A stretch of DNA of 21,149 nucleotides, taken from a virus. The translations under genes were made by a program, and so were the position numbers. Positions 7,853-14,803 of this stretch are shown here, piece by piece (the first letter of the stretch is position 1; every line of letters starts with the position of its first letter). Under the pieces are notes generated by a model that had not been told where the DNA came from, did no database searches, and saw only the letters and a list, made by a program, of their open reading frames with translations. The stretch covers positions 1 to 21,149 of the IMG/VR virus record IMGVR_UViG_3300048918_000128, one strand, 5' to 3'.

Positions 7853-8016
7853 CAGATTTCACGCACAAGCATGATGATGAGATAAATCAGGAGGGGGACT
7901 GCGGCCACGAGGAGTCCGGCCAACATCAACTCTGCCCATTGCGGAAGAGGCACATCGCTTGGGCCAAAAATGACAGACGAAGGGATGACGATGGGGATAA
8001 ATATTGCCATCATCAT
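7852..8016 (-). CDS. Short membrane protein (52-54 aa) after the tape measure gene
   Basis: This is a short gene in the gap after the tape measure protein. Three consecutive in-frame ATGs occur at 8016, 8013 and 8010; the first makes an ATGA overlap with the tape measure stop. The stop overlaps the next ATG as TGATG. The product is 52-54 residues. It has a hydrophobic N-terminus (IFIPIVIPSSVIF), a short polar turn (PSDVPLPQW) and a clear transmembrane segment (LMLAGLLVAAVPLLIYLIIM) ending in LVREI. It could be a two-segment membrane protein. Holin-like, membrane-penetration or tail-associated roles are possible, but none is shown. Its tight coupling to both neighbours supports it being translated. 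Confidence 0.75.
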   Translation of the reverse strand: MMMAIFIPIVIPSSVIFGPSDVPLPQWAELMLAGLLVAAVPLLIYLIIMLVREI

Positions 8017-11000
8017 CGATCCCAGCTCGGCTTGCGGCGCGTGGTGGAGGACATTTGAGACGACGAGGAATGACGCTCAAGATCGCGAATGGTGTCGCGC
8101 GAGGCGAACATCTCGAAATGCTGGCCGCCGACGCCGAGCGGGAAGCTGATCAAGCCGCCGCGCCCGCTCACCTGACCGCCAGACGCGAAAGCCGGAATGC
8201 TGGCGATCGACGGCGCCCCGATCATGCCGCCCAACGCAAAGCGCGGCATTTCGAAATTGTTCAGCGCATGGAAGAAGCCCGGCCCCCACGCCGCGACGGC
8301 CTTGGCGTTGACGACGAATTCACCATTGGAGAGACGCGCGAGAATGCTATCTGAAGTCCCGGTTCCAGGCCCCGAGATATGGCCGCCAGCGGCGTGGCCA
8401 TCGACCGGCGCAGCGGACTGGCCGCCCGGAAGTTTGAAATTCGACATCGCGTCGGAGAGATTGCGAATTCCGGTCGTGAACGTCTGCAACAGGCCTGAGG
8501 CTGTCGCCGTGGCTTCGCCAGCTTGTTCGAAAGACGATTTCGCTTCGGTCGTCTTTTCGCTCGCCGCCTCAACAGAGCCGAGATATTCCGTATTGGCTTC
8601 GGCGCTGCGCTGCAAAGCCTCGGCTGAAAGATAGACGCTGTTGCCGTGCGCCGTCAGCGAATGGTCAGATGCGTTTGAGGCTTCGCCATCCGCGTCGTCG
8701 CCTTTCGGCGCGTTCTTGAAATTACGCCCGCCGAAATGACCTTCGCCCCCGCCTGAGAACATTTTCAGGATATTGGCGAAAAATCCGTCCGATGCCTGCT
8801 TGGTCTGCTGTTCCATCGACTTGAACGGTTCGACAATATCGCCCGCAATGCGCGACATGATCGAGGCCAGATCGGAGCCAATTCGCACCGCCTCTTGATA
8901 GGAGCCGGCGAGATCGGCTTTCGCGCCGGGCTTGCCGCCTGGAACGCCGCCCTTGGCTTCGGCTGCGGAAGCGCTCGAAACGCCGAATTCTTTCCAGAGT
9001 TTTCCAAGAATTCCAAGCGTGTCTTCGTGGTCTTTCTTGACGCCCTCAAGGGAATCCTTCTGAACCTTGCGGAAGTGATCGGCGGCGTCTTGATTGCCGC
9101 TGAACAGCTTTGAAAATCCGCTGATGATGCCGGAAAAGAAGCCGTCGCTGTCCTTTTTCGTTTCGTTGGCCGCGTCGCCGGTGCCGGAAAACAGCGAGCG
9201 GACGCCCAAGACGAGTTTAGCGATTGACGTGGTGAAAACGCCGGAACTGGCGCCTGCGCCGCCAAAGGCGTCGCCAATCGCGGTTTTCACATTGCCAAGC
9301 GTCTCGGATAGTTCGCCGGTCTTGAGTTTGATCCCGATCAAACCCGCCAGAAAGGCCGCAATCGCGGGATGCTCCATGATCAGGACCGCCGCCGTGATCG
9401 CCAGCGCGAGGCCATCGAACACCACGGCGAGAGCCGTCACCAGCGCCAGCACGGGCGCGAGAATGCCGGTAAATTGCAGGAATGCGCCGATCAAAAGCAA
9501 CTGCTTCCCGGTCAAGCTGGTGCCGAAAATACCGTTGATCGCCTTGGCGACGAAATTGGCGCCGCCCTCTACCGCCTTCCAAACGGCTAGAAGGTCGTCC
9601 CAAACGCCCTTGATGACCGTCCAGCCCTTTTGATGCTCGGCCTTGATCCACGCCCATGCGCCGCTGACAGCGCCCTCCAGCGCCTCCCACGGGCCGCGCA
9701 GCCACGGGATAGAGGAAACTGACTGCGCGCGGAGCCACGCATAGCCCTCGGCAAACGCCGTGCGCACCGTCGCCCATGCCTCGCTGGCCGCCGTGGCGAA
9801 TTGCCGCCACGCCTGCGCCTGCACCGCGCTATTGCCTGAAAACAGGCTCCCGAACCACGCCAGAAAGGCGCGGCCTGCGGTCATGATCTCCGCGAACGCA
9901 CCGCTTCCAGCAACCGAGATTGAGCGCCACGCCGTCCCTAAGATGGGAACAGTCTCAACCGCTCCGGCCCAGACCGCCCGCCATGCGACAGCCGCCGCAA
10001 TCGCCAGTGCAGAGAAGCCGCCGCCCCATAACGCCGCGCTGGCGAGCAAGCCGATGCCGATCTCGATCCATGTTTCGCGCGAAAAGCCCTTGATCTTGTC
10101 GAAGACCGCGCTCGCAATTTTCTCGATTTCCGCTAGCGGAGCGGCAAGGCTTGGGAACGCGGAAACCAGAGTTGATTTGAGCGCGTCATAGCCATTTTTT
10201 GCGATCTCTCCGAGACGCGAGAAGACGGATACAGCCTGCGCCTCAATCGAGGTCCAGAGCGCCGAAAAGTCGATTTTAGAAACCGCTTGCGAGATTTGCG
10301 CCCATGCCGCCGAGGCGCGCGTCACGATGCCGCCGAAAATATCGGACGCGGCCTGCTTGAACCCGCCGAACGATGAAAAATCATGCGCTGCGAAAAAGTC
10401 GCGGATCGAATTGATCGCGGGCTTAATGTAATTGGAGACAAAATTCGGAAGATCGAGGCGGTGCTTTTCGATGAATTCAGAGAGGCCGTCCTGCGAGGAA
10501 GTCGCAAAAGGCGTGAACAGCAGCCCGATCTCATGCAAAGTTCCGCTGATCGTCGCGGAAATGACCGTCTTTTGCTCTGAAAGATTAAGGCTCAGACGAT
10601 GGAATGAATCGCCCCATTCTTTGGAAACCTCTTTGGCGTGGTCTGTCTCAGCGAGGCCGAGTTTGTTGAAGATTTCCTTTGTCGTGCTGATCTTTACAGC
10701 AAGGTCTTCGATTTCCTCGGCGTGCTTGCCGTACCGGGTTTTCAGCGCCGCAATGAATGAATCCTTGCGCGGGCCATCATCCAACCCTTTGAGCGTTTCG
10801 CCAATCTTGAGCAAAACCGCTTGAAAGTTGTTCGCATCTTCGCGCGCGCCAAGGCCGAATAGCCCTTCGAAGCGCAGGCTGGTTTTCCCAGCCTCTCCCG
10901 GCTTGGCGCCGGAAATGACGGATATACCATTGCTGGCGAAAAAGGCCGCGCTTTCCGAGCCAAGTTCCCCAATCGCGCGGAAATGGTTTTTCGCGCTCTT

Positions 11001-11435
11001 TGCCGTTTCGTCCAGAGCGTTCTTGGTCTTGTCCAGCCAAGAATTCAGCTTGTCTCCGCTGATGCCCGCCGCCCCCGCTGCGAATTGCAGACGCTGGACT
11101 TCCTCAGTCGTCGTCTTCAATTCCTTGGCGGTGTCAACGAGATCATTCGTCGTCTTGGCCGCCTTCGCGCCAACAGCCGCCATAATGCCGGAAAGCGCAC
11201 TGAACGCAGCGGCAATCTCGCCTATGCCTTTGACGATAGACCCGAGGCCGCTTCCGAGCGGGCCGAACGAATCAGCCGCAGAGCGGAAAGCGTTCAGGCC
11301 GCCAGTCGATTGGCGCGCAGCGTCGCTAATCTGCTTGAACGCCTGATCGCCCGCCTTTCCGATTTCGGCAAGCTGCTTGGCGATATCAGTGCCGCCATCA
11401 AGCGCGATTTTTGCCCGGAGGATATCGTCAGCCAT
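8013..11435 (-). CDS. Tape measure protein
   Basis: This encodes 1140 residues, the longest gene here, with a strong AAGGAGGG ribosome site about 8 nt upstream. Residues 1-160 are helical and Ala/Lys-rich. Two long hydrophobic stretches lie at about 458-490 and 645-704, typical of the membrane-inserting parts of tape measure proteins. Between them (about 485-620) is a Trp-rich region with several Trp pairs 11 residues apart. The C-terminus (1015-1071) has the common tape measure ending with SGPGTGTSDSILARLS, GEFVVNA and FALGG. The protein sets tail length and is threaded through the tube; by the rule of about 0.15 nm per residue the tail would be near 170 nm. No peptidase or lysozyme motif is evident. 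It lies after the chaperone genes, as in other siphoviruses. Confidence 0.93.
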   Translation of the reverse strand: MADDILRAKIALDGGTDIAKQLAEIGKAGDQAFKQISDAARQSTGGLNAFRSAADSFGPLGSGLGSIVKGIGEIAAAFSALSGIMAAVGAKAAKTTNDLVDTAKELKTTTEEVQRLQFAAGAAGISGDKLNSWLDKTKNALDETAKSAKNHFRAIGELGSESAAFFASNGISVISGAKPGEAGKTSLRFEGLFGLGAREDANNFQAVLLKIGETLKGLDDGPRKDSFIAALKTRYGKHAEEIEDLAVKISTTKEIFNKLGLAETDHAKEVSKEWGDSFHRLSLNLSEQKTVISATISGTLHEIGLLFTPFATSSQDGLSEFIEKHRLDLPNFVSNYIKPAINSIRDFFAAHDFSSFGGFKQAASDIFGGIVTRASAAWAQISQAVSKIDFSALWTSIEAQAVSVFSRLGEIAKNGYDALKSTLVSAFPSLAAPLAEIEKIASAVFDKIKGFSRETWIEIGIGLLASAALWGGGFSALAIAAAVAWRAVWAGAVETVPILGTAWRSISVAGSGAFAEIMTAGRAFLAWFGSLFSGNSAVQAQAWRQFATAASEAWATVRTAFAEGYAWLRAQSVSSIPWLRGPWEALEGAVSGAWAWIKAEHQKGWTVIKGVWDDLLAVWKAVEGGANFVAKAINGIFGTSLTGKQLLLIGAFLQFTGILAPVLALVTALAVVFDGLALAITAAVLIMEHPAIAAFLAGLIGIKLKTGELSETLGNVKTAIGDAFGGAGASSGVFTTSIAKLVLGVRSLFSGTGDAANETKKDSDGFFSGIISGFSKLFSGNQDAADHFRKVQKDSLEGVKKDHEDTLGILGKLWKEFGVSSASAAEAKGGVPGGKPGAKADLAGSYQEAVRIGSDLASIMSRIAGDIVEPFKSMEQQTKQASDGFFANILKMFSGGGEGHFGGRNFKNAPKGDDADGEASNASDHSLTAHGNSVYLSAEALQRSAEANTEYLGSVEAASEKTTEAKSSFEQAGEATATASGLLQTFTTGIRNLSDAMSNFKLPGGQSAAPVDGHAAGGHISGPGTGTSDSILARLSNGEFVVNAKAVAAWGPGFFHALNNFEMPRFALGGMIGAPSIASIPAFASGGQVSGRGGLISFPLGVGGQHFEMFASRDTIRDLERHSSSSQMSSTTRRKPSWDR

Positions 11436-11439
11436 AAGC

Positions 11440-12096
11440 TTAACCCTCCTTCAAATGCGCTGAGAATGATTTGGTCAGATCGGCATAGGCGCGCTCGACT
11501 ACGCCGAGAACGTCGAATTTTTTGGCAATGGTGACGCTTGGGACGCCAAAGAACATCGGCACGTCATAGCCGCCGTTTTTCGCCCCGGCGCGCAATGCCG
11601 AAACTTTCTCGACGCGCGGTCCAGACAGGCGGATCACGCCGGGAGGCGGCGGCGCTTTGGGAGGCGTCGCCGTCTTGCCGACGAGCAACGGGTGATTTCT
11701 ACCGCGTACATATTGCAGCTTGCCGATGTTCTGCTGATAGACCGATGGCGTTGGATGGCGCCCGCCAATGACCGATGGGCAAGACGGCAACGGAAGCCAC
11801 AACAACGGGTCACCCTGGATCGTTTCGCCGTGCTCGAACACCATCGCATAGGGGATATTATGGCGAACATAAATGCTGCCGCCGCCGCTCTTTGACGGAT
11901 AGACATCGACGCGCAAGGCGTTCTGCCATTTGTTGGAAAAGCCGGCCTGCGCGATCGAGGCGCGGCCCTCCCATTTGATCCGCTCGGCTGTTTCCACCAG
12001 CGCCTTTTGCGCCGCAGAATGAACCGCGTCTTTCCAGCGCACGGTAAGACGCGCCATAGCGTCGGAACTGATGCTGACCCTCGCTTCAAGGCTCAT
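11440..12096 (-). CDS. Tail protein, possible gpZ/HK97-gp10-like tail completion protein
   Basis: This encodes 218 residues and overlaps the end of the chaperone T frame by 11 nt. An N-terminal helix (about 13-52) is followed by FSNKWQNALRVDVYP, a basic strand, a Pro-rich linker (TPPKAPPPPG, about 143-152) and a C-terminal VPMFFGVPSVTIAKKFDVLGVV element with a final helix. The overall layout (helix, strand-rich middle, basic residues, C-terminal helix) resembles tail completion proteins of the lambda Z or HK97 gp10 type. In lambda that gene lies before U and V; here there is no Z-like gene in that place, which fits a moved equivalent. The assignment is uncertain. A separate conserved tail family between chaperone and tape measure is the main alternative. 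Confidence 0.7.
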   Translation of the reverse strand: MSLEARVSISSDAMARLTVRWKDAVHSAAQKALVETAERIKWEGRASIAQAGFSNKWQNALRVDVYPSKSGGGSIYVRHNIPYAMVFEHGETIQGDPLLWLPLPSCPSVIGGRHPTPSVYQQNIGKLQYVRGRNHPLLVGKTATPPKAPPPPGVIRLSGPRVEKVSALRAGAKNGGYDVPMFFGVPSVTIAKKFDVLGVVERAYADLTKSFSAHLKEG

Positions 12097-12762
12097 CGAT
12101 CAATGCCCCGAATTGCTTTTCAACCGCGTTTGGATCGCCGCGCGCGGCCAGCGTCTGGATGTTGAGTTGTTCCGCCAGTTCGCGGCGATGGCGCTTTGAC
12201 GCCAATTTCAGCGATGCGGCGATCTGGCGCGGCGTCATCGCCCAGACTTCCATCGGGCGATAATTGAAGCCGATCAGCGCATCAAAGGCCTCGGCCAAAT
12301 CCGCGAAAATATTGCGTTTTGGCTCCGGTGCGGCGTCATCGGGTCTTGCCGCCGCCGCCGCTTCGATATTGGCGTAATAGCCTAGGGATTCGAGGAAGGC
12401 GTCACGCCCATCGCCTTCGTCAACGCCTGCACTAAAGGGCCGGGGCCATCCGGCATGGTGAGAGCAATAATCGGGGCCAGGAGCGCCGCCTGTTCGCCCA
12501 TGACGAGACGAGAGAACAGCTTTTCAGCCGCCTCGTCTCCAAGCCGTCCGCAACCGGCAGCGATCGCAGCTCCAACCGCATCGGCGCCAATATCGAACCA
12601 GTCGCCCTCAGTCACTTCTCCGCCTTTCAGCTTCGTGATGATCTGCGGGAAACGCTTGGCGAGGCGAAGAAAATCCCCGAGCGCCAGCCCGGAGACTTCC
12701 ACCGCGATATTGCGGATGGTAACGGTTTCAGAGAGCGGCGCGAGGTCGAAAATATCGGCCAT
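12086..12762 (-). CDS. Tail assembly chaperone GT, made by -1 frameshift
   Basis: The frame at -1 relative to the 126-residue G gene is open from about 12523 to the TGA at 12086-12088 and has no good start of its own (the first candidate is a TTG at 12298). A slip at CCCTTTA (12433-12439) after Leu110 would continue with 115 residues starting SAGVDEGDGRDAFLESLGYY, giving a 225-residue fusion. The T part has an Ala/Pro linker and then a helical domain (FNYRPMEVWAMTPRQIAAS, then KRHRRELAEQLN). This is the classical G/GT arrangement before the tape measure gene, where GT recruits tube subunits to the tape measure protein during tail assembly. The protein is a chaperone that is not found in the virion in lambda. 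Frameshift efficiency cannot be judged from the sequence. Confidence 0.8.
12382..12762 (-). CDS. Tail assembly chaperone G (unshifted product)
   Basis: This encodes 126 residues and starts in a TGATG overlap with the tube gene stop. It is acidic and mostly helical (for example LALGDFLRLAKRFPQIITKL, then an Ala/Gly-rich helix and LPDG-like turn). Size, position between tube and tape measure, and the overlapping -1 frame behind it match gpG of lambda-type tails. It coats and protects the tape measure protein before tube polymerisation. The zero-frame stop is a TAG at 12382-12384, 48 nt after the slip site. Confidence 0.82.
   Translation of the reverse strand: MADIFDLAPLSETVTIRNIAVEVSGLALGDFLRLAKRFPQIITKLKGGEVTEGDWFDIGADAVGAAIAAGCGRLGDEAAEKLFSRLVMGEQAALLAPIIALTMPDGPGPLVQALTKAMGVTPSSNP
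12433..12439 (-). promoter_or_regulatory. -1 ribosomal frameshift heptamer CCCTTTA
   Basis: On the minus strand the G gene reads GGC CCT TTA GTG, so C CCT TTA is a perfect X XXY YYZ heptamer in the right phase. It is the only such heptamer in the 140 nt where the two frames overlap. Five nt later a modest hairpin can form: the arm at 12422-12427 pairs with 12398-12403 (GGCGTT with GACGCC, including one G-U pair), which is the usual spacing for a stimulatory structure. Confidence 0.75.
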
Positions 12763-13469
12763 CAGGCGATCTCCGCGCCATAATACAGCGTGAAGCTGTC
12801 ATTAGGCACGCCGTAGACATCGCCCTTGAGGCTCATCTTGGCCTGCTTTTCCGAGATCCACTCGATCTTGTCGGGGATGAGCTGGAATCGCGGGATGATG
12901 ACCTGGAAGTGCTTGCCATAAGCGCCGGTTCCGACGAATTGCAGCGCGACATTGGCCGGCAGCGCGCCGCCGAAGGTCACAAAGCGATGCGGCGACGTGC
13001 CGCCGATGGTGCCGAAATTGGCGAGCGCCAGATTTTCGATCGTGTATTCCTCGATCGTCAGCTCCATTTCGCCCTTACGCTTGGTCAAGAACGTCATGTC
13101 GGTGTTGACGGCGCCGGACTGCGAGGTCTGATGATCCTCGCGAGTGTCGGTCATCTTGGTCGAGAAGCCGGAGGTATTGCCGATTCCGACGAACGGGACG
13201 TAATCCCATTTCAGCGTGACGCCATCCGCAATCGCGGTCGTGGTGCCGGTCGGGCCGCCCGAGGAAGCAGATGTTCCAGCAGTCGAGCAGACATAGACCG
13301 AATAGGGGAATTCGGCTCCGGTCGGAGACGGATTGAAGTTCAAAACCTGATCGCCAAGGGCGTAGGCGGTCGTCGCCTGCCAGCGATTGATCAGGGGCGC
13401 GTTGGTAATAACGCCCATGACGCCTTTGCCGAGGTAGTAGTTCTGCGGGCCAAGAGGGGTAGCGGCCAT
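12762..13469 (-). CDS. Major tail tube protein with an inserted surface module
   Basis: This encodes 235 residues from an ATG at 13469 with a GGAG ribosome site 8 nt upstream. The N-terminus (about 1-28) and the part from about 95 onwards (KRKGEMELTIEEY, strand-rich to the end) fit a tube-forming protein of the lambda gpV type. Residues about 30-90 are a separate module (WQATTAYALGDQV, then YSVYVCSTAGTS, then a DGVTLKW strand) like that in the hub protein. It is likely displayed on the tail exterior and might bind carbohydrate. The tube protein polymerises around the tape measure protein. It is the first gene after the terminator at 13547-13568, so it may have its own promoter or be reached by readthrough. 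Confidence 0.85.
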   Translation of the reverse strand: MAATPLGPQNYYLGKGVMGVITNAPLINRWQATTAYALGDQVLNFNPSPTGAEFPYSVYVCSTAGTSASSGGPTGTTTAIADGVTLKWDYVPFVGIGNTSGFSTKMTDTREDHQTSQSGAVNTDMTFLTKRKGEMELTIEEYTIENLALANFGTIGGTSPHRFVTFGGALPANVALQFVGTGAYGKHFQVIIPRFQLIPDKIEWISEKQAKMSLKGDVYGVPNDSFTLYYGAEIA

Positions 13470-13498
13470 GATAAAGGCTCCATCTAGGGGAATGGCGC

Positions 13499-13545
13499 GC
13501 TGTCACAGCGGGCCGAACGGTGTTGCCTAAGCACCGGATTAGGCA
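13499..13545. promoter_or_regulatory. Dyad-rich leader of the tail genes
   Basis: Between the terminator and the tube gene are two perfect inverted repeats: TGCCTAA and TTAGGCA separated by 8 nt (13524-13545), and GCTGT-c-ACAGC (13499-13509). They could be protein-binding operators or RNA hairpins. I see no convincing -35/-10 pair on the minus strand in this gap; GTGACA followed 14 nt later by TAGATG is too poorly spaced. Confidence 0.45.
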
Positions 13546-13546
13546 C

Positions 13547-13568
13547 AAAAAAACCGGCCTAAGCCGGT
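13547..13568 (-). terminator. Rho-independent terminator between head and tail genes
   Basis: On the minus strand ACCGGC-TTAG-GCCGGT is followed directly by seven T (13547-13553). This is a compact GC-rich stem with a four-base loop and U tract, located 32 nt after the stop of the tail terminator gene. In the other direction only four T follow the stem, so plus-strand activity would be weak. It divides packaging/head genes from tail genes and could set their ratio by partial termination. Confidence 0.88.
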
Positions 13569-13599
13569 CGTTTTGAAGTCTTGAAGGCGTATTCGACGC

Positions 13600-14046
13600 C
13601 TAGAATTCGAAGGGGTTAAGCATGTAGGTAAAGGAGATCGACAGCAGCATTTCGCCGGTCATCTCCATGCCGCGATCGAGCGCGGTGCCCGCGCCCTCAT
13701 AAAACATATCGCCGTTGAACGTGAGGCTATCCAGCAAAGCCGCATCAGTCAGAACGGCCTTAAGGACCGAAATCCGCATGGCGTTCAGATCAGGCCCAAC
13801 CGTTTCCGGATCTTCGGACAGATAAATTCCAATGCGCGGCGTCATCTTCACAAGGCCGATGCCTTGCGTTCTCATGCCGATACGCTCGCCGCTGTCGATG
13901 CGGTCTTCATGCCCGTCGAACAGGACGAAGCAGGGATACATGCGAGGCGTCAGGTCTTCCTTGTTGCGGAAGGCTTGCCAGCCGCCGTCAAGACCGCCGA
14001 GAATTTCTTCAAGGCGCGACAGAATGGCTTCGCGGCGATCGGTCAT
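13600..14046 (-). CDS. Tail terminator protein, gpU-like
   Basis: This encodes 148 residues and overlaps the upstream stop as ATGA. The sequence starts with a helix (REAILSRLEEILGGL), followed by RMYPCFVLFDGHED and a strand/helix pattern with RIGIYLSEDPETVGPDLNAMRISVLKAVLTD split over two elements, then strand-rich GEMLLSISFTYMLNP at the end. This is the layout of minor tail protein U and related tail terminators, which cap the finished tube and connect it to the head. Position directly before the tube gene agrees. Lambda U is slightly shorter (131 residues). It is the last gene before the terminator. Confidence 0.75.
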   Translation of the reverse strand: MTDRREAILSRLEEILGGLDGGWQAFRNKEDLTPRMYPCFVLFDGHEDRIDSGERIGMRTQGIGLVKMTPRIGIYLSEDPETVGPDLNAMRISVLKAVLTDAALLDSLTFNGDMFYEGAGTALDRGMEMTGEMLLSISFTYMLNPFEF

Positions 14047-14396
14047 TTCGAGATAATCAGGTTCAACGCGACTTCGCCACCGCCGAAATTCGGGCCGGGG
14101 AAATCAGCAGAGGAATCGACTTTCCATTTTACGCCATCGACCGTGACGTTAATTCCGTCAAGATCCGTCGCCGCAAGGTTCAACACAGCGAGGTCGCCCA
14201 TGCGTACGCAATATTGCGGGCGGCTGGACGCGACGGACACTTGCAGCTTTCCCTCGCTGTCATGGCGCAGCGTGTGGTCGATCGCCTTCAACGAAACCGG
14301 GCGCCGCGTCTTGGGATGCGTGAAGGTCAGCGGAACGCCCCAAATATCATACTGCGGCGCGAACAGGAGATCGGAGAAATCAAGATCGAGCGCCAT
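14043..14396 (-). CDS. Head-tail joining protein, gpFII-like
   Basis: An upstream ATG at 14423 exists, but the ATG at 14396 is preferred because GGAGGGG lies about 6 nt before it. This gives 117 residues (the length of lambda FII). The sequence begins MALDLDFSDLLFAPQYDIWG, then has a strand-rich core with SVASSRPQYCVRMGDLAVLN and VDGVKWKVDSSADFPGP. The short N-terminal arm, small beta-barrel-like body and position between the capsid genes and the gpU-like gene match a FII-type connector that forms a ring at the head-tail interface. The stop overlaps the next ATG. Sequence similarity to FII itself is low, so the call rests on layout and context. Confidence 0.68.
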   Translation of the reverse strand: MALDLDFSDLLFAPQYDIWGVPLTFTHPKTRRPVSLKAIDHTLRHDSEGKLQVSVASSRPQYCVRMGDLAVLNLAATDLDGINVTVDGVKWKVDSSADFPGPNFGGGEVALNLIISK

Positions 14397-14430
14397 GATT
14401 TCCCCTCCTCGCCCGCGCCGCAAAGATTGG

Positions 14431-14763
14431 TCAGATGTGGCCGTTCAGGCGCACGGTTCCGCTCGCGGACGGATTGGCCGCAGCGGCGACGGCGTTGCCG
14501 ACCAGTGTGTTGCTGGTCGAAACGGTCGTCAGAACCTTGGCGGTGTCGTCCCAATAGATTTTCGCGCCGACTGTCCACGCTTCGGCGGAGTTCTTGGCAT
14601 GGGTGAAGACGCCCTGTGTCACCAGCGGGACAAGCGCGCCGGAAAGCGCCGTGACATTGGCGAAGCCGAAGATGCCGCCGCCGACAAGGCAACCGCCGCC
14701 CGAAGAGACGTTGTAGGGCGCGGCGACCTCGATGACCTTTTCACTCTGAAGATAATTGTTCAT
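14431..14763 (-). CDS. DUF2190-type capsid cement/decoration protein
   Basis: This encodes 110 residues with a GGAAGG ribosome site about 8 nt before the ATG. The sequence has a Gly-rich turn (SSGGGCLVGGGIFG), a strand, TQGVFTHAKNSAEAW, then GAKIYWDDTAKVLTT and NTLVGNAVAAAA, ending in a VRLNGH strand. This is the typical pattern of the DUF2190 family (sometimes mislabelled as a recombinase), which are capsid cement proteins bound to the outer surface of HK97-fold heads, similar in role to lambda gpD. It lies 40 nt after the capsid gene, the expected place. Confidence 0.82.
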   Translation of the reverse strand: MNNYLQSEKVIEVAAPYNVSSGGGCLVGGGIFGFANVTALSGALVPLVTQGVFTHAKNSAEAWTVGAKIYWDDTAKVLTTVSTSNTLVGNAVAAAANPSASGTVRLNGHI

Positions 14764-14803
14764 GGTTTTGACCTTCCGTCAAAATGGTTGAGCCAAGCGC
14801 CTA

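Noticed and set aside
7859-8080. 73-residue minus-strand frame around the end of the tape measure gene
   Set aside because: It is Arg/Pro/His/Cys-rich and overlaps the tape measure gene. The hydrophobic frame at 7852-8016 fits the gap and both neighbours better.
12086-12298. Independent 70-residue gene with TTG start
   Set aside because: The frame is open well upstream of the TTG, without a ribosome site there, and joins the G gene by a correctly phased slip heptamer. Better described as the end of the GT fusion.
13470-13510. Possible sigma70 promoter (GTGACA ... TAGATG) before the tube gene
   Set aside because: The spacing is 14 nt and the -10 match is poor. A promoter here is plausible from context but not supported by the sequence.
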